In this document: one piece after another, positions 18,660 to 26,496 of the stretch
Layout of the letters: each line of letters starts with the position of its first letter
How positions within the stretch are numbered: position 1 is the stretch's first letter
Assembly (NCBI RefSeq): GCF_010730575.1
Contig: NZ_AP022614.1
Coordinates: 1,612,001-1,676,000 of the forward strand
DNA from: Mycobacterium parmense
GTDB lineage: Bacteria > Actinomycetota > Actinomycetes > Mycobacteriales > Mycobacteriaceae
Direction of reading: 5' to 3'
DNA: 64,000 nt
Notes under the pieces: model-generated
The model's input: the letters and a program-made list of their open reading frames with translations, nothing else
The model's database searches: none
What the model was told of the DNA's origin: nothing
Position numbers and translations under genes: made by a program

Positions 18660-19382
18660 TCAGACGGCCGATCCGCCTCCGTCGACGTAGAGCGTCGATC
18701 CGGTCACGTAACTGGCGCGAGGAGACGCCAGAAACAGGACGGCCTGGGCGATCTCGGCGGGACTGGCGGTGCGGCCCAGCGGCACCGATGCCCCGATGTC
18801 TTCGATCGATTCGCCCCACTCCGCCAGCACGCCGTCTGTTCGGGTCGGCCCCGGCGAAACACTGTTGACGCGGACACCGGCGGCTCCGAACTCCGCCGCC
18901 CAGGTGCGCGTCAGCGACGCCAGCGCCGCCTTGGTCGCGCTGTAGACCGATGCGCCCGGCATCCCCTTGACCGCCGCCAACGACGTCACGTTGACGATGC
19001 TGCCCCGGCCGCGCGCAATCATGCCCTTGGCGAGTTCGGCCACCAGAAAGTACGTGCCACGCAGGTTGGTGTCGACCATCGCCTCGAAGGAGGCCAGGTC
19101 CTGCTCCACAGTGGGAGCGACCGGAAACGCGCCGGCGTTGTTGACCAGGATGTCCACCGCACCGGCCCGGCTAGCCAGCTCGGCGATGCACCCCATGTCG
19201 GCCATGTCGGACTGGACGAAGCTCGCCTTTCCGCCGATCTCGGCAACGGCGCTAGCGCCCCGTTGGGCGTCGCGGCCCGCGATGACGACTTCGGCGCCTT
19301 CGGCGGCCAAGAGCCGGGCGGACTCGAGGCCGATGCCGGCCGTACCACCGGTGACCAGCGCGATCCGAGATTGCAGTTCCAT
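18660..19382 (-). CDS. Short-chain dehydrogenase/reductase
   Basis: 240 residues from ATG 19382. Classical SDR order: TGGTAGIG at residues about 10-17, NNAG, NVTSLAAVKG, then YSATK as the catalytic YxxxK, and an SPGPTRTDG loop. The C-terminus SYVTGSTLYVDGGGS is typical of NAD(P)-dependent alcohol dehydrogenases/ketoacyl reductases. It stands alone, about 100 bases from the molybdoenzyme and about 160 from the desaturase, all on the same strand. No substrate can be named. Confidence 0.9.
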   Translation of the reverse strand: MELQSRIALVTGGTAGIGLESARLLAAEGAEVVIAGRDAQRGASAVAEIGGKASFVQSDMADMGCIAELASRAGAVDILVNNAGAFPVAPTVEQDLASFEAMVDTNLRGTYFLVAELAKGMIARGRGSIVNVTSLAAVKGMPGASVYSATKAALASLTRTWAAEFGAAGVRVNSVSPGPTRTDGVLAEWGESIEDIGASVPLGRTASPAEIAQAVLFLASPRASYVTGSTLYVDGGGSAV

Positions 19383-19539
19383 GACGCTAGTCAAGCCTGC
19401 GGCGGCGCGAATCGATCCGCGGTGCCCATTGCGATCACCGATGCGCTCGATCGGGAATGCGTATGGGGCGCGATCAGCCCTGGACCGTTGTCGAGTTCGG
19501 TGTCGACGAACCCCGCCCAGGCTAAACAGCGGGCTCCAC

Positions 19540-20934
19540 TCAGGCGTTGTTGCGCGGCGGTGGCGCCACCTCGACGCCGCCGCCCTCGTGCTCGGGCCCC
19601 GCGGCGGGGTGTTCGGCCGGCACGCGGTCGCGGAACCGGGTGCCCTCACTGGGCCGCTGCGGGTCCGCATGACCGTCCTGGCTGCGGTACGGCCCGGGCT
19701 TGGGCCGCGGCTTTCCGCCGGGAAGCGCCAGCCGGAAGATGCTGCGGTGCACCATGAGCCACTGCTTCCCGAACGGGCCCGAGTTGTAAGGCAGCTCGTA
19801 GCGTTCGCAGATGTCCTTGATCTTCGGGGCGATCTCGGAGTACCGGCTGCTGGGCATGTCCGGGTAGAGGTGGTGCTCCACCTGGTAGCCGAGGTTGCCG
19901 CTCATGACGTGGAACAGCGGGCTGCCCTCGATGTTCGCGGCGCCGACCAGCTGCCGCAGATACCAGCCACCGCGCGTCTCGCCCTCGACCTCTTCGGGCG
20001 TGAAAGTATAGGTCTGGTCGGGGAAATGGCCGCAGAAGATGATCGCGTGCGCCCACACATTGCGGATGATGTTGGCGACGGCGTCGGCCCCCAGGGTGCG
20101 CAGGTAGGTGCTTTCGACGCCGGGCAGCACCTTGTCCAGGAAGTTCGCCGTCCTGGCGGCCCTGCCGCTGTTGGACACCCGGCGAATCCTCCTGCTGACG
20201 CGAGACTCCGCGGGCTGCGAGAGCCTCCCGCGCAGGGCCAGCTGAGCCAGGGCGAACGCCCCGGCGCTGATCGCCGGCCAGCCCAGGTAGTCCTTGTAGA
20301 TCTGCGCGCGCGCCTTGCCGCCGATGCCTTTGAGGTCCTCGCGCACCTCCGACCAAGGCTTCTCGCGCTTGCGGATCGCCTCGATGTCCAAGTCGTGCAC
20401 GGCCACGCCCCACTCGAAGAGCAGCGTGAGCAGCAGGTTGTACAGCGGCTGGAGCAGGAAGCGGCGTTCCCATTTCTGGTTGGGGTCGATCCGCATGATC
20501 TCGTAGCCAAGATCCTTGTCCTTGCCCAGGATGTTGGTGAACGTGTGGTGGATGTAGTTGTGCGAATGCTTCCAGGCCTCCGCGGTGGACGCGGTGTCCC
20601 AGTCCCAGACCGAGGAGTGGATGTCGGGATCGTTCATCCAGTCCCACTGGCCGTGCATGACGTTGTGGCCGATCTCCATGTTTTCGAGGATCTTGGCCGT
20701 TCCCAGGCAGGCGGTGCCCAGCAGCCAGGCGGTCTTCGAGCGCGACGCCAACAGCAGCACGCGCCCGACGACGACGATCTGGCGTTGCGCGGCAATCACC
20801 GCCTTGATGTAGCGGCGGTCGCGCTCGCCCAGGTCGGCGAACACCTCGTCGTGGATGGCGTCGAGTTCCTTGCCCAGCTTCTCCAGTTCCTGCTCGGACA
20901 ACCTGGAAAGTGGGCTCTTCATTGCAGAGGTCAC
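19540..20934 (-). CDS. DesA3-like membrane acyl-CoA desaturase
   Basis: 464 residues from GTG 20934, five bases after AGGAGG. The three histidine clusters of membrane fatty-acid desaturases are present: HNVMH, HSHNYIHH and VEHH. The membrane spans lie between and around them. It resembles mycobacterial DesA3, a stearoyl-CoA delta-9 desaturase. It carries an extra basic stretch mid-protein (near SRVSRRIRRVSNSGRAAR) and a long Pro/Gly-rich C-terminal tail. It lies 16 bases after its reductase gene, as in the M. tuberculosis Rv3230c-desA3 pair. The double-bond position is not readable. Confidence 0.9.
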   Translation of the reverse strand: MTSAMKSPLSRLSEQELEKLGKELDAIHDEVFADLGERDRRYIKAVIAAQRQIVVVGRVLLLASRSKTAWLLGTACLGTAKILENMEIGHNVMHGQWDWMNDPDIHSSVWDWDTASTAEAWKHSHNYIHHTFTNILGKDKDLGYEIMRIDPNQKWERRFLLQPLYNLLLTLLFEWGVAVHDLDIEAIRKREKPWSEVREDLKGIGGKARAQIYKDYLGWPAISAGAFALAQLALRGRLSQPAESRVSRRIRRVSNSGRAARTANFLDKVLPGVESTYLRTLGADAVANIIRNVWAHAIIFCGHFPDQTYTFTPEEVEGETRGGWYLRQLVGAANIEGSPLFHVMSGNLGYQVEHHLYPDMPSSRYSEIAPKIKDICERYELPYNSGPFGKQWLMVHRSIFRLALPGGKPRPKPGPYRSQDGHADPQRPSEGTRFRDRVPAEHPAAGPEHEGGGVEVAPPPRNNA

Positions 20935-20950
20935 CAGCCCCTCCTTTCGG

Positions 20951-22048
20951 TCACAGTTCGAGTTCCACGTCACCTTCGGCGGTGTTGATGCAGATTCGAA
21001 CGTCTTGTTCGGTGGGTTCACTCACTTCACCTGAGCGCAGGTCACGCAGCTTGCCCGACTTGAGCGTCCCGACGCAGGTGTGACAGATTCCGATGCGGCA
21101 GCCGTAGGCCAACTCGAGGCCGGCCTTCTCCCCCGTCTCCAAAATTGATGTGCCGCCGTCGCATTCGACGGTTTCGTCGCTCTTCAGGAAGGTGATCTTG
21201 CCGCCCTCGCCGGCGTTGGCGTCACCGCCGATCTTCGGCTGGAACCGTTCGAAGTGCAGGCGGTCGCGGTCGCCGTTGCGTTCCCAGTGCTCGATCAGCG
21301 CGTCGAGCATTTCGCTGGGTCCCGAGCAGAAGGTCTCCCGCTCGCGCCAATCGGGGCACACCTCGTCGAGGTCCCCCGGCGAGAGGCGGCCCCGCTCCGA
21401 CGTCAGCCGCAGGTCCAGCCGCATGGATTGATGGCGCTGGTCGAGGTCTTCGAGGACCGACAGGAACATGACCTGCTCGCGTGTTCGCGCCGAGTGTGTG
21501 ACGACCACATCGCCGAACGCGTCACGGTGGTCGAGACTGCGCAGCATGCTGACGATCGGGGTGATGCCGCTGCCGGCGCTGATGAACAGCATCTTGGCGG
21601 GCAGCGGCGTGGGCAGCGTGAAGACCCCTTCGATCTCGCCGAGCCGCACCAGTTCACCCGGCTGGATCCGCTGCACCAGATACGGCGACACCACACCGCC
21701 GTCCACCTTCTTCGGCGTCACGCTGATCAGCCCGTCCTCGGGCGTGGGATCCGACGTCAGCGAATAAGCCCGCCAGTGGTAGACACCATCGATCACGACG
21801 CCGAGCCGCACGTATTGACCGGGCTTGTGACCGGGCCACTCGTATCCGGGCCGGATCAGCACGCTCGCGGCCTCGGACCCCTGCGGCTCGACGGCCTCGA
21901 CCTTCCCGCGCAGTTCTTTCGTGGTCCACAGCGGGTTGATCATTTCCAGGTAGTCGTCGGGCTGCAGCGGACTGAACAGTCGCCGCACCGCCCTCAAGAA
22001 CAGCCGCCGGCCCCAGGGGACCTGGGGTTGCGCTCCGCGTTCGGCCAT
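20951..22048 (-). CDS. Desaturase electron-transfer reductase (FNR domain plus 2Fe-2S ferredoxin)
   Basis: About 365 residues from ATG 22048. The FAD-binding motif is WRAYSLTS, the nucleotide-binding segment is FISAGSGITPIVSML, and FCSGPSEML follows. The C-terminal plant-type ferredoxin has the cluster motif YGCRIGICHTCVGTL plus a later Cys (RICINTA). This is the architecture of Rv3230c, the NADPH-dependent partner of DesA3. It feeds electrons to the desaturase encoded 16 bases downstream. An imperfect palindrome (22056-22075) lies right in front of the start codon, so regulation at this promoter is likely. Confidence 0.93.
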   Translation of the reverse strand: MAERGAQPQVPWGRRLFLRAVRRLFSPLQPDDYLEMINPLWTTKELRGKVEAVEPQGSEAASVLIRPGYEWPGHKPGQYVRLGVVIDGVYHWRAYSLTSDPTPEDGLISVTPKKVDGGVVSPYLVQRIQPGELVRLGEIEGVFTLPTPLPAKMLFISAGSGITPIVSMLRSLDHRDAFGDVVVTHSARTREQVMFLSVLEDLDQRHQSMRLDLRLTSERGRLSPGDLDEVCPDWRERETFCSGPSEMLDALIEHWERNGDRDRLHFERFQPKIGGDANAGEGGKITFLKSDETVECDGGTSILETGEKAGLELAYGCRIGICHTCVGTLKSGKLRDLRSGEVSEPTEQDVRICINTAEGDVELEL

Positions 22049-22055
22049 GTCCCGA

Positions 22056-22075
22056 GAGTACACACTTGTACACTC
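22056..22075. promoter_or_regulatory. Operator-like palindrome before the desaturase operon
   Basis: A 20-base imperfect inverted repeat of form GAGT-N2-ACA-N2-TGT-N2-ACTC (7 of 10 pairs), eight bases before the reductase start codon. Its right half TTGTACACTC recurs before the P450 (5888-5897). The following 22076-22319 stretch is unusually AT-rich for this window and holds no gene I can support; it probably carries the promoter. Confidence 0.45.
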
Positions 22076-22319
22076 ACTCTAAACATTGACATCAAAATCA
22101 CAGGTCGGCCAATATATTTGGTTGAGTTCGCGCAACGCAAAAAAAGAACGCGCGTTCATCGACCGCGTCGAAGCCGGCTTCCTGAGGATGTGCGGATGTG
22201 TCACATGTCACGCTGGGCACTCGTGGCTTGCCCACTCTTCGTCCACCGCAAACATCGATGGCCCACGGGATGCATTTTCGATGCCACCCGCCAGGACGCG
22301 GCCCGACCTCGGGCAGCTC

Positions 22320-24236
22320 CTACATCTTGATCGCCGGCATCAGCCTGCTCAGGTTCCACAGCTGGTCTCGTCGTGCGGACAGACACGACAGCGCGAGTGC
22401 GCCGGCCGATATGCAGGCCAGCACGATGAGGGCTTGCCACAACCGGGCATCGACGCCGCCGAGTATCAGCTGCCGCAACCCGTTCACGCCGTACGTCATC
22501 GGGTCGAATCGGTGCAGAATCTGGAAGGGCCGCGACGTGGTCTCCACCGGGTACATCCCTCCCGCGCTGACCAGCTGCAGCATCAGCAGCGCCATGATCA
22601 GAACGCGGCCCACCGCAGGGCCGACGAGCGCGTTGATCGCCTGCGTCGCGGCCACGAAAGCGCCCGAAATCAGCATCATGAAACCCAGCATCGCCACGGG
22701 GTGCACCACGTGCATGCCGAGGCCGAAGCGGACCACGCAGTAGAGGATCACCGCCTGAAACACCCCGATCGCCGCGGCGGGGAGATAGCTGGCGAGCACG
22801 ACGCGGATCGCGAGCACCTCCGCGGCGATCGCGCGGCTCTGCAACGGCCGCAGAACCATCCACAGCACCAGCGCGCCGAAGAACAGGGCGAGGGTGAGGA
22901 AGAACGGGGCCATGCCGGTCCCGAAGTTGGGCGCGGCGTTTTCGTGCGACGCCGCGAGTTGCACCGGGCCTCCGATGGTGTCGGCGACCGCATCCTTCTG
23001 CCGAGTCGACCAGCTGGGCACCTGCTTGGCGCCGTCGGCCAGCCTGGCCGCAAGCTCAGAGGTTCCCGACTTGAGGGCTGTCGCGCCATCGTCGAGTTTG
23101 GCAATCCCGCTTGCCAAGTCGGCGTTGCCCGCGGCTACCTGCGCAGCACCGTCGCGTAGCGAGGTGAGTTCGTCGGTCAGCTGCCGTCCCTTGCCGCCGA
23201 CCTCGTTGAGGGTCGTCGCGAGCGGACTCCCGGGCGTCCGCAGCCCCTGCGTCATGGCGATCGCCGCGGCCTGCGCGTCGGTGAGGCGCTGGCGGATCTC
23301 GGGCGTGAACTGATGACCCCGAAGCTGATCCCTGATGCCGCGCAACGTGTTTGCCGCGTTGCCCGCGACCGGATCGGGACTCGCGGAAAGCTGATCGATC
23401 ACCGAGGACAAAGAATTGCCGGCGGCGTCCTGCGCCGCGGCGATCACGCCGATCTGATCGCTGGCCTGTTGCAACGCGGCGGTGCCCTGCTGCAGTTGTT
23501 CGGTGCTGCCGCCGATCTGCGAGACCGCTTTGGTGACCGCGAGCAGCGGATCCGTGGCCCGGTTGATCCCGTCGGAGAGTTGCCTGGCGCCGGCCGCGAG
23601 GTCCGCCGAGCCGGATCGGGCTTTGTCGAGACCGACCGCCAGCTGGCCGGCGCCGTCGTCCAGTCGAGCGGCCCCCTCGGCGGCCTGCTTCACTCCCGCC
23701 CCCGAGGACACCACCACCGACAGCATCTGGTTCACCGCCTGCCCGGAGATGCGGCTGGACACGGCGTTGAGCACCTGGCTGATGGCGGTGCGACCGATGG
23801 TGGTGGAGATGTAGTTGTTGGCATCGTTGTACACGGCGATCAGGTTGGCCTTCTTCGGCTGCCCGGTCACCGGCGACGCGATCGCGGCGCTGAAGTCCGG
23901 TGGCAATTCGACCATGAAGTAATACTTGCCGTGATCGACTCCCGCACGGGCGTCCCGCAAATCGACGACATGCCAGTCCAGGCTGCCGTCGGCGGTCAGG
24001 CTCTTGGCGATCTCGTCGCCGGCGTTGAACTGCTCTCCGGAGACGACGGCGCCGCGATCCGAGTTGACCAGCGCGACCGGCATCTTGTTGATGTGGCCGA
24101 AGGGGTCCCAGAACGCCCAGAGGTACAGCGCGCCGTAGACCAGCGGTAGCAGCATCAGCACGACGATGGCCGCGCGCGTCATGCGGCTGCGGCCGAACCG
24201 CTTGATCTCCGATCCGAATGCGAGTCCTGCCAGCAT
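22320..24236 (-). CDS. YhgE/Pip-type ABC-2 membrane protein
   Basis: 638 residues from ATG 24236; a TTG at 24242 would overlap the upstream stop. One N-terminal span (AAIVVLMLLPLVYGALYLWAF) is followed by about 400 extracytoplasmic residues rich in Ala, Gln and Gly, with a repetitive, probably coiled-coil character (LDDGAGQLAVGLDKARSG, LDDGATALKSGTSELAARL). Five or so C-terminal spans follow. This is the YhgE/Pip architecture of ABC-2 type permeases, related to phage-infection protein. It is coupled to a degenerate ABC ATPase and a TetR gene in one operon. Export or envelope function is likely; cargo unknown. Confidence 0.85.
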   Translation of the reverse strand: MLAGLAFGSEIKRFGRSRMTRAAIVVLMLLPLVYGALYLWAFWDPFGHINKMPVALVNSDRGAVVSGEQFNAGDEIAKSLTADGSLDWHVVDLRDARAGVDHGKYYFMVELPPDFSAAIASPVTGQPKKANLIAVYNDANNYISTTIGRTAISQVLNAVSSRISGQAVNQMLSVVVSSGAGVKQAAEGAARLDDGAGQLAVGLDKARSGSADLAAGARQLSDGINRATDPLLAVTKAVSQIGGSTEQLQQGTAALQQASDQIGVIAAAQDAAGNSLSSVIDQLSASPDPVAGNAANTLRGIRDQLRGHQFTPEIRQRLTDAQAAAIAMTQGLRTPGSPLATTLNEVGGKGRQLTDELTSLRDGAAQVAAGNADLASGIAKLDDGATALKSGTSELAARLADGAKQVPSWSTRQKDAVADTIGGPVQLAASHENAAPNFGTGMAPFFLTLALFFGALVLWMVLRPLQSRAIAAEVLAIRVVLASYLPAAAIGVFQAVILYCVVRFGLGMHVVHPVAMLGFMMLISGAFVAATQAINALVGPAVGRVLIMALLMLQLVSAGGMYPVETTSRPFQILHRFDPMTYGVNGLRQLILGGVDARLWQALIVLACISAGALALSCLSARRDQLWNLSRLMPAIKM

Positions 24237-24238
24237 CG

Positions 24239-24916
24239 TCAATCCTCTCCGCTCAGGGTGCGGTGATCGTGAAGTTCGTGGTCGGGGCCGGACTCGCCGA
24301 GCGGGTTGGTGACCCCGACGACGACAGTGCGCCGACTGGCGAGCGCGCCGAGCCGGCGCGCCGCGGTCGCCCGCTGGGAGTTGTCGCGAACCTGCTCGAG
24401 ATCGCCGACCACCAGGATCGGGCGATTCGACAGCACCGCCAGGGTGATTCGCAGCAAGAACAGTTCAAGATCGGACAGCTCCGCGATGTAGGTGCCGGCG
24501 GCGGGTGGGGCGGTCTCGCCGAACACCTCCGCCAGTTCGTCTTGGCCGCCCTCGCGCGGCACCGACGCGTACCACGGCGACAACCACCGGCGTTGTTCGG
24601 TGAGCACGGTGCCCACCGTGACCGATTCGTCCAGATCGTCGATGTCGGCGAAGGCCGCGATCGAGCAGTGCCGGCGAATCGCGCGCGGCGCCGTGTCACC
24701 GAGAACCGTCAGTGTGCCGTGGCTGGGCTTGAATCGACCCGCGAGCGTCAACAGCAATGTGGTCTGTGCCGGTCCGCCGGACATCTGGATGGCGTGAAAG
24801 CCGGCCGCGAGCGCGAGGTCGATATTCGAGAACAGCGGGCCGTGTTCTCCGTCGACGCCCAGTCCCGTGGCGGTGATCAGCGCGGGCGCGGACACCGGCT
24901 CGTTCTGCGCGTTCAC
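24239..24916 (-). CDS. Degenerate ABC ATPase-like protein
   Basis: 225 residues from GTG 24916. The fold order of an ABC ATPase can be followed, but the functional motifs are worn. The Walker A position reads SGGPAQTTLLL (residues about 46-56) without the Gly-Lys-Ser/Thr. The signature position reads LSDLELFLLRITLA instead of LSGGQ. The Walker B end is ILVVGDLEQV instead of LLLDEPT. It is coupled by 4-base overlaps to the TetR gene before it and lies directly before the YhgE-type permease. It may be a non-hydrolysing partner of the permease. Alternatively it is decaying, though its frame is fully intact. Confidence 0.75.
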   Translation of the reverse strand: MNAQNEPVSAPALITATGLGVDGEHGPLFSNIDLALAAGFHAIQMSGGPAQTTLLLTLAGRFKPSHGTLTVLGDTAPRAIRRHCSIAAFADIDDLDESVTVGTVLTEQRRWLSPWYASVPREGGQDELAEVFGETAPPAAGTYIAELSDLELFLLRITLAVLSNRPILVVGDLEQVRDNSQRATAARRLGALASRRTVVVGVTNPLGESGPDHELHDHRTLSGED

Positions 24917-25551
24917 GAGTCGGTCTCTCGATGTGGACGCGCCGGGGTCACCGACGCCGATTCCAGCAGTCCCGCGATCAGTTGCGTCAGCAGGTCGGGG
25001 TCGACGGTTCCGGGCCGCAGGACTTCTTCCATCCCGATGCCCAGGTTGATGCTGACGACGAGTTGCGCGAGATCCGCGAGCCGGCGACCCGGCGCCATGG
25101 TCGCCGTTTGTCCCACCACCTGGGCAGCCTGCTCGACGGCGGCGCGCCGGCGGGCGATGAGCCGCTCGCGCAGATTCGGGTCACGCATGGCGCGCAACCA
25201 GTACTCGACGAACAGCACGTGGTAGTCGGCGCGCGCCTGAACCCCCTCCAGCACGGACCGGCTCAGTGCGCGCGCCGTCGCGACCGTGTCACCGTCACCG
25301 CTGTCGAGCGCCGTCGCTATCCGCTCGCCACGGACCCCGAACTCGCGGTCGAGCAGAGTCAGAAACAGTTCGTCTTTGGATCCGAAGTTCGAGTACACCG
25401 CACCCTTGGTGAATCCCGCGGCCTGGCCGATCGCATCGATGGTGGCACCCGCGAAGCCTTCGGCGGCAAAGACTTTCGAGGCCGCATCGAGGATCCGATC
25501 GCGGACCTCGGGCCGGGTGGGACGGGTTCGCGGCGGCTTGACGGGCGACAT
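24913..25551 (-). CDS. TetR-family regulator of the ABC-like operon
   Basis: 212 residues from ATG 25551. The helix-turn-helix is clear (RDRILDAASKVFAAEGFAG, IDAIGQAAGFTKGAVYSNFGSKDELF). It is the first gene of the operon with the degenerate ATPase and the YhgE-type permease (GTGA overlap). Two nearly identical 14-base palindromes lie 11-45 bases upstream of its start (25562-25596), so autorepression is expected. The divergent DMT-type transporter at 25633 would share that control. Confidence 0.92.
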   Translation of the reverse strand: MSPVKPPRTRPTRPEVRDRILDAASKVFAAEGFAGATIDAIGQAAGFTKGAVYSNFGSKDELFLTLLDREFGVRGERIATALDSGDGDTVATARALSRSVLEGVQARADYHVLFVEYWLRAMRDPNLRERLIARRRAAVEQAAQVVGQTATMAPGRRLADLAQLVVSINLGIGMEEVLRPGTVDPDLLTQLIAGLLESASVTPARPHRETDS

Positions 25552-25561
25552 GACCGCTAGC

Positions 25562-25596
25562 ATACTCATCAGTATCGTCTGGATACTAATCGGTAT
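25562..25596. promoter_or_regulatory. Tandem TetR operators
   Basis: ATACTCATCAGTAT at 25562-25575 and ATACTAATCGGTAT at 25583-25596. Each is an inverted repeat, and the centres are 21 bases apart (two helical turns). They sit between the divergent TetR and DMT-transporter genes. This is the geometry for two repressor dimers bound side by side. Confidence 0.7.
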
Positions 25597-25632
25597 TCTC
25601 CGTGCGGGGTGGGTCTTCCGTATTGTCGATGC

Positions 25633-26496
25633 GTGCTGATCGGCTTCTTACTCGCTCTGGGCTGCTCGGTCTGCTACGGGACGGCGTCGGTGTTCCAGGC
25701 GGCGGCGACGCGCTCGGTCGAGGCGGGCAGCGGGTCGGGAGTCGACACCGTGCTGCTCGTGCGTGCGGTAAGGCAGTGGCGCTATCTGCTCGGCGTCGGC
25801 CTCGACGGGCTGGGCTTCTTGCTGCAGGTCGCCGCGCTTCGGTTGGTACCGATCTATGTGGTCGCCGCCGCGCTGGCCGCCTCGATCGCCGTCACCGGCG
25901 TCGTGGCCGCGTGGGTCCTGTCGGCGCGCCTGTCCCCCGCGGAATGGACCGCCGTGGCCGTCGTCTGCGCCAGCCTCGTCGCGCTCGCGCTGGCCGCCGG
26001 CCCCGGGCACTTCCACCGTGCCCCCGCCGGGCTGGGCTGGGCGCTGTTGGGTGTGGTCGGCGCGATTTTCGTCGCCGGGGCCGCCGCGGGCCGGCTGCCC
26101 GACCGCCCGCGCGCCCTCGCGCTGGGGCTGGCGGCCGGGAGCGGTTTCGGCGTCATCGAGGTCGGGGTGCGCCTGCTCGACGTGCTGGACCCCACGAAGG
26201 GTTCCTTCTACGCCAACCCGGCGCTCTACGCGGCCGCCGCGGGCGGGGCGGCGGGATTCTTGTTGCTCACTTCCGCGCTGCATCGCGGGTCTGTCACCAC
26301 GACCGCCGCCGGAATGGTCGTCGGGGAGACCATCGCCCCCGCGCTGGTCGGCGTGGTGTGGCTGGGCGACGCCGCGCGCGACGGCCTCGGCTGGTTGGTC
26401 GTCACCGGCTTCGCCGTCGCCGTATCGGCAACGCTGGTGCTCGCTCGGTTCGGGGAGGCGCCCGAATCGGCTCAGGCCGGCGAGGCCGTCACCTGA
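25633..26496 (+). CDS. DMT/EamA-like integral membrane transporter
   Basis: 287 residues from GTG 25633, nearly all hydrophobic. About nine to ten membrane spans are visible (LIGFLLALGCSVCYGTASVF, VAAALAASIAVTGVVAAWVL, TAVAVVCASLVALALAAG and so on). The early SVCYGTASVFQAAATR resembles the start of drug/metabolite transporter family proteins common in actinobacteria. It is divergent from the TetR operon and shares its operators. Its 3' end overlaps the convergent acyl-CoA ligase by 25 bases. The transported compound is unknown. Confidence 0.8.
   Translation: MLIGFLLALGCSVCYGTASVFQAAATRSVEAGSGSGVDTVLLVRAVRQWRYLLGVGLDGLGFLLQVAALRLVPIYVVAAALAASIAVTGVVAAWVLSARLSPAEWTAVAVVCASLVALALAAGPGHFHRAPAGLGWALLGVVGAIFVAGAAAGRLPDRPRALALGLAAGSGFGVIEVGVRLLDVLDPTKGSFYANPALYAAAAGGAAGFLLLTSALHRGSVTTTAAGMVVGETIAPALVGVVWLGDAARDGLGWLVVTGFAVAVSATLVLARFGEAPESAQAGEAVT

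Noticed and set aside
22076..22319. Small forward and reverse frames in the AT-rich stretch
   Set aside because: No ribosome-binding site or protein-like composition; best read as promoter DNA.
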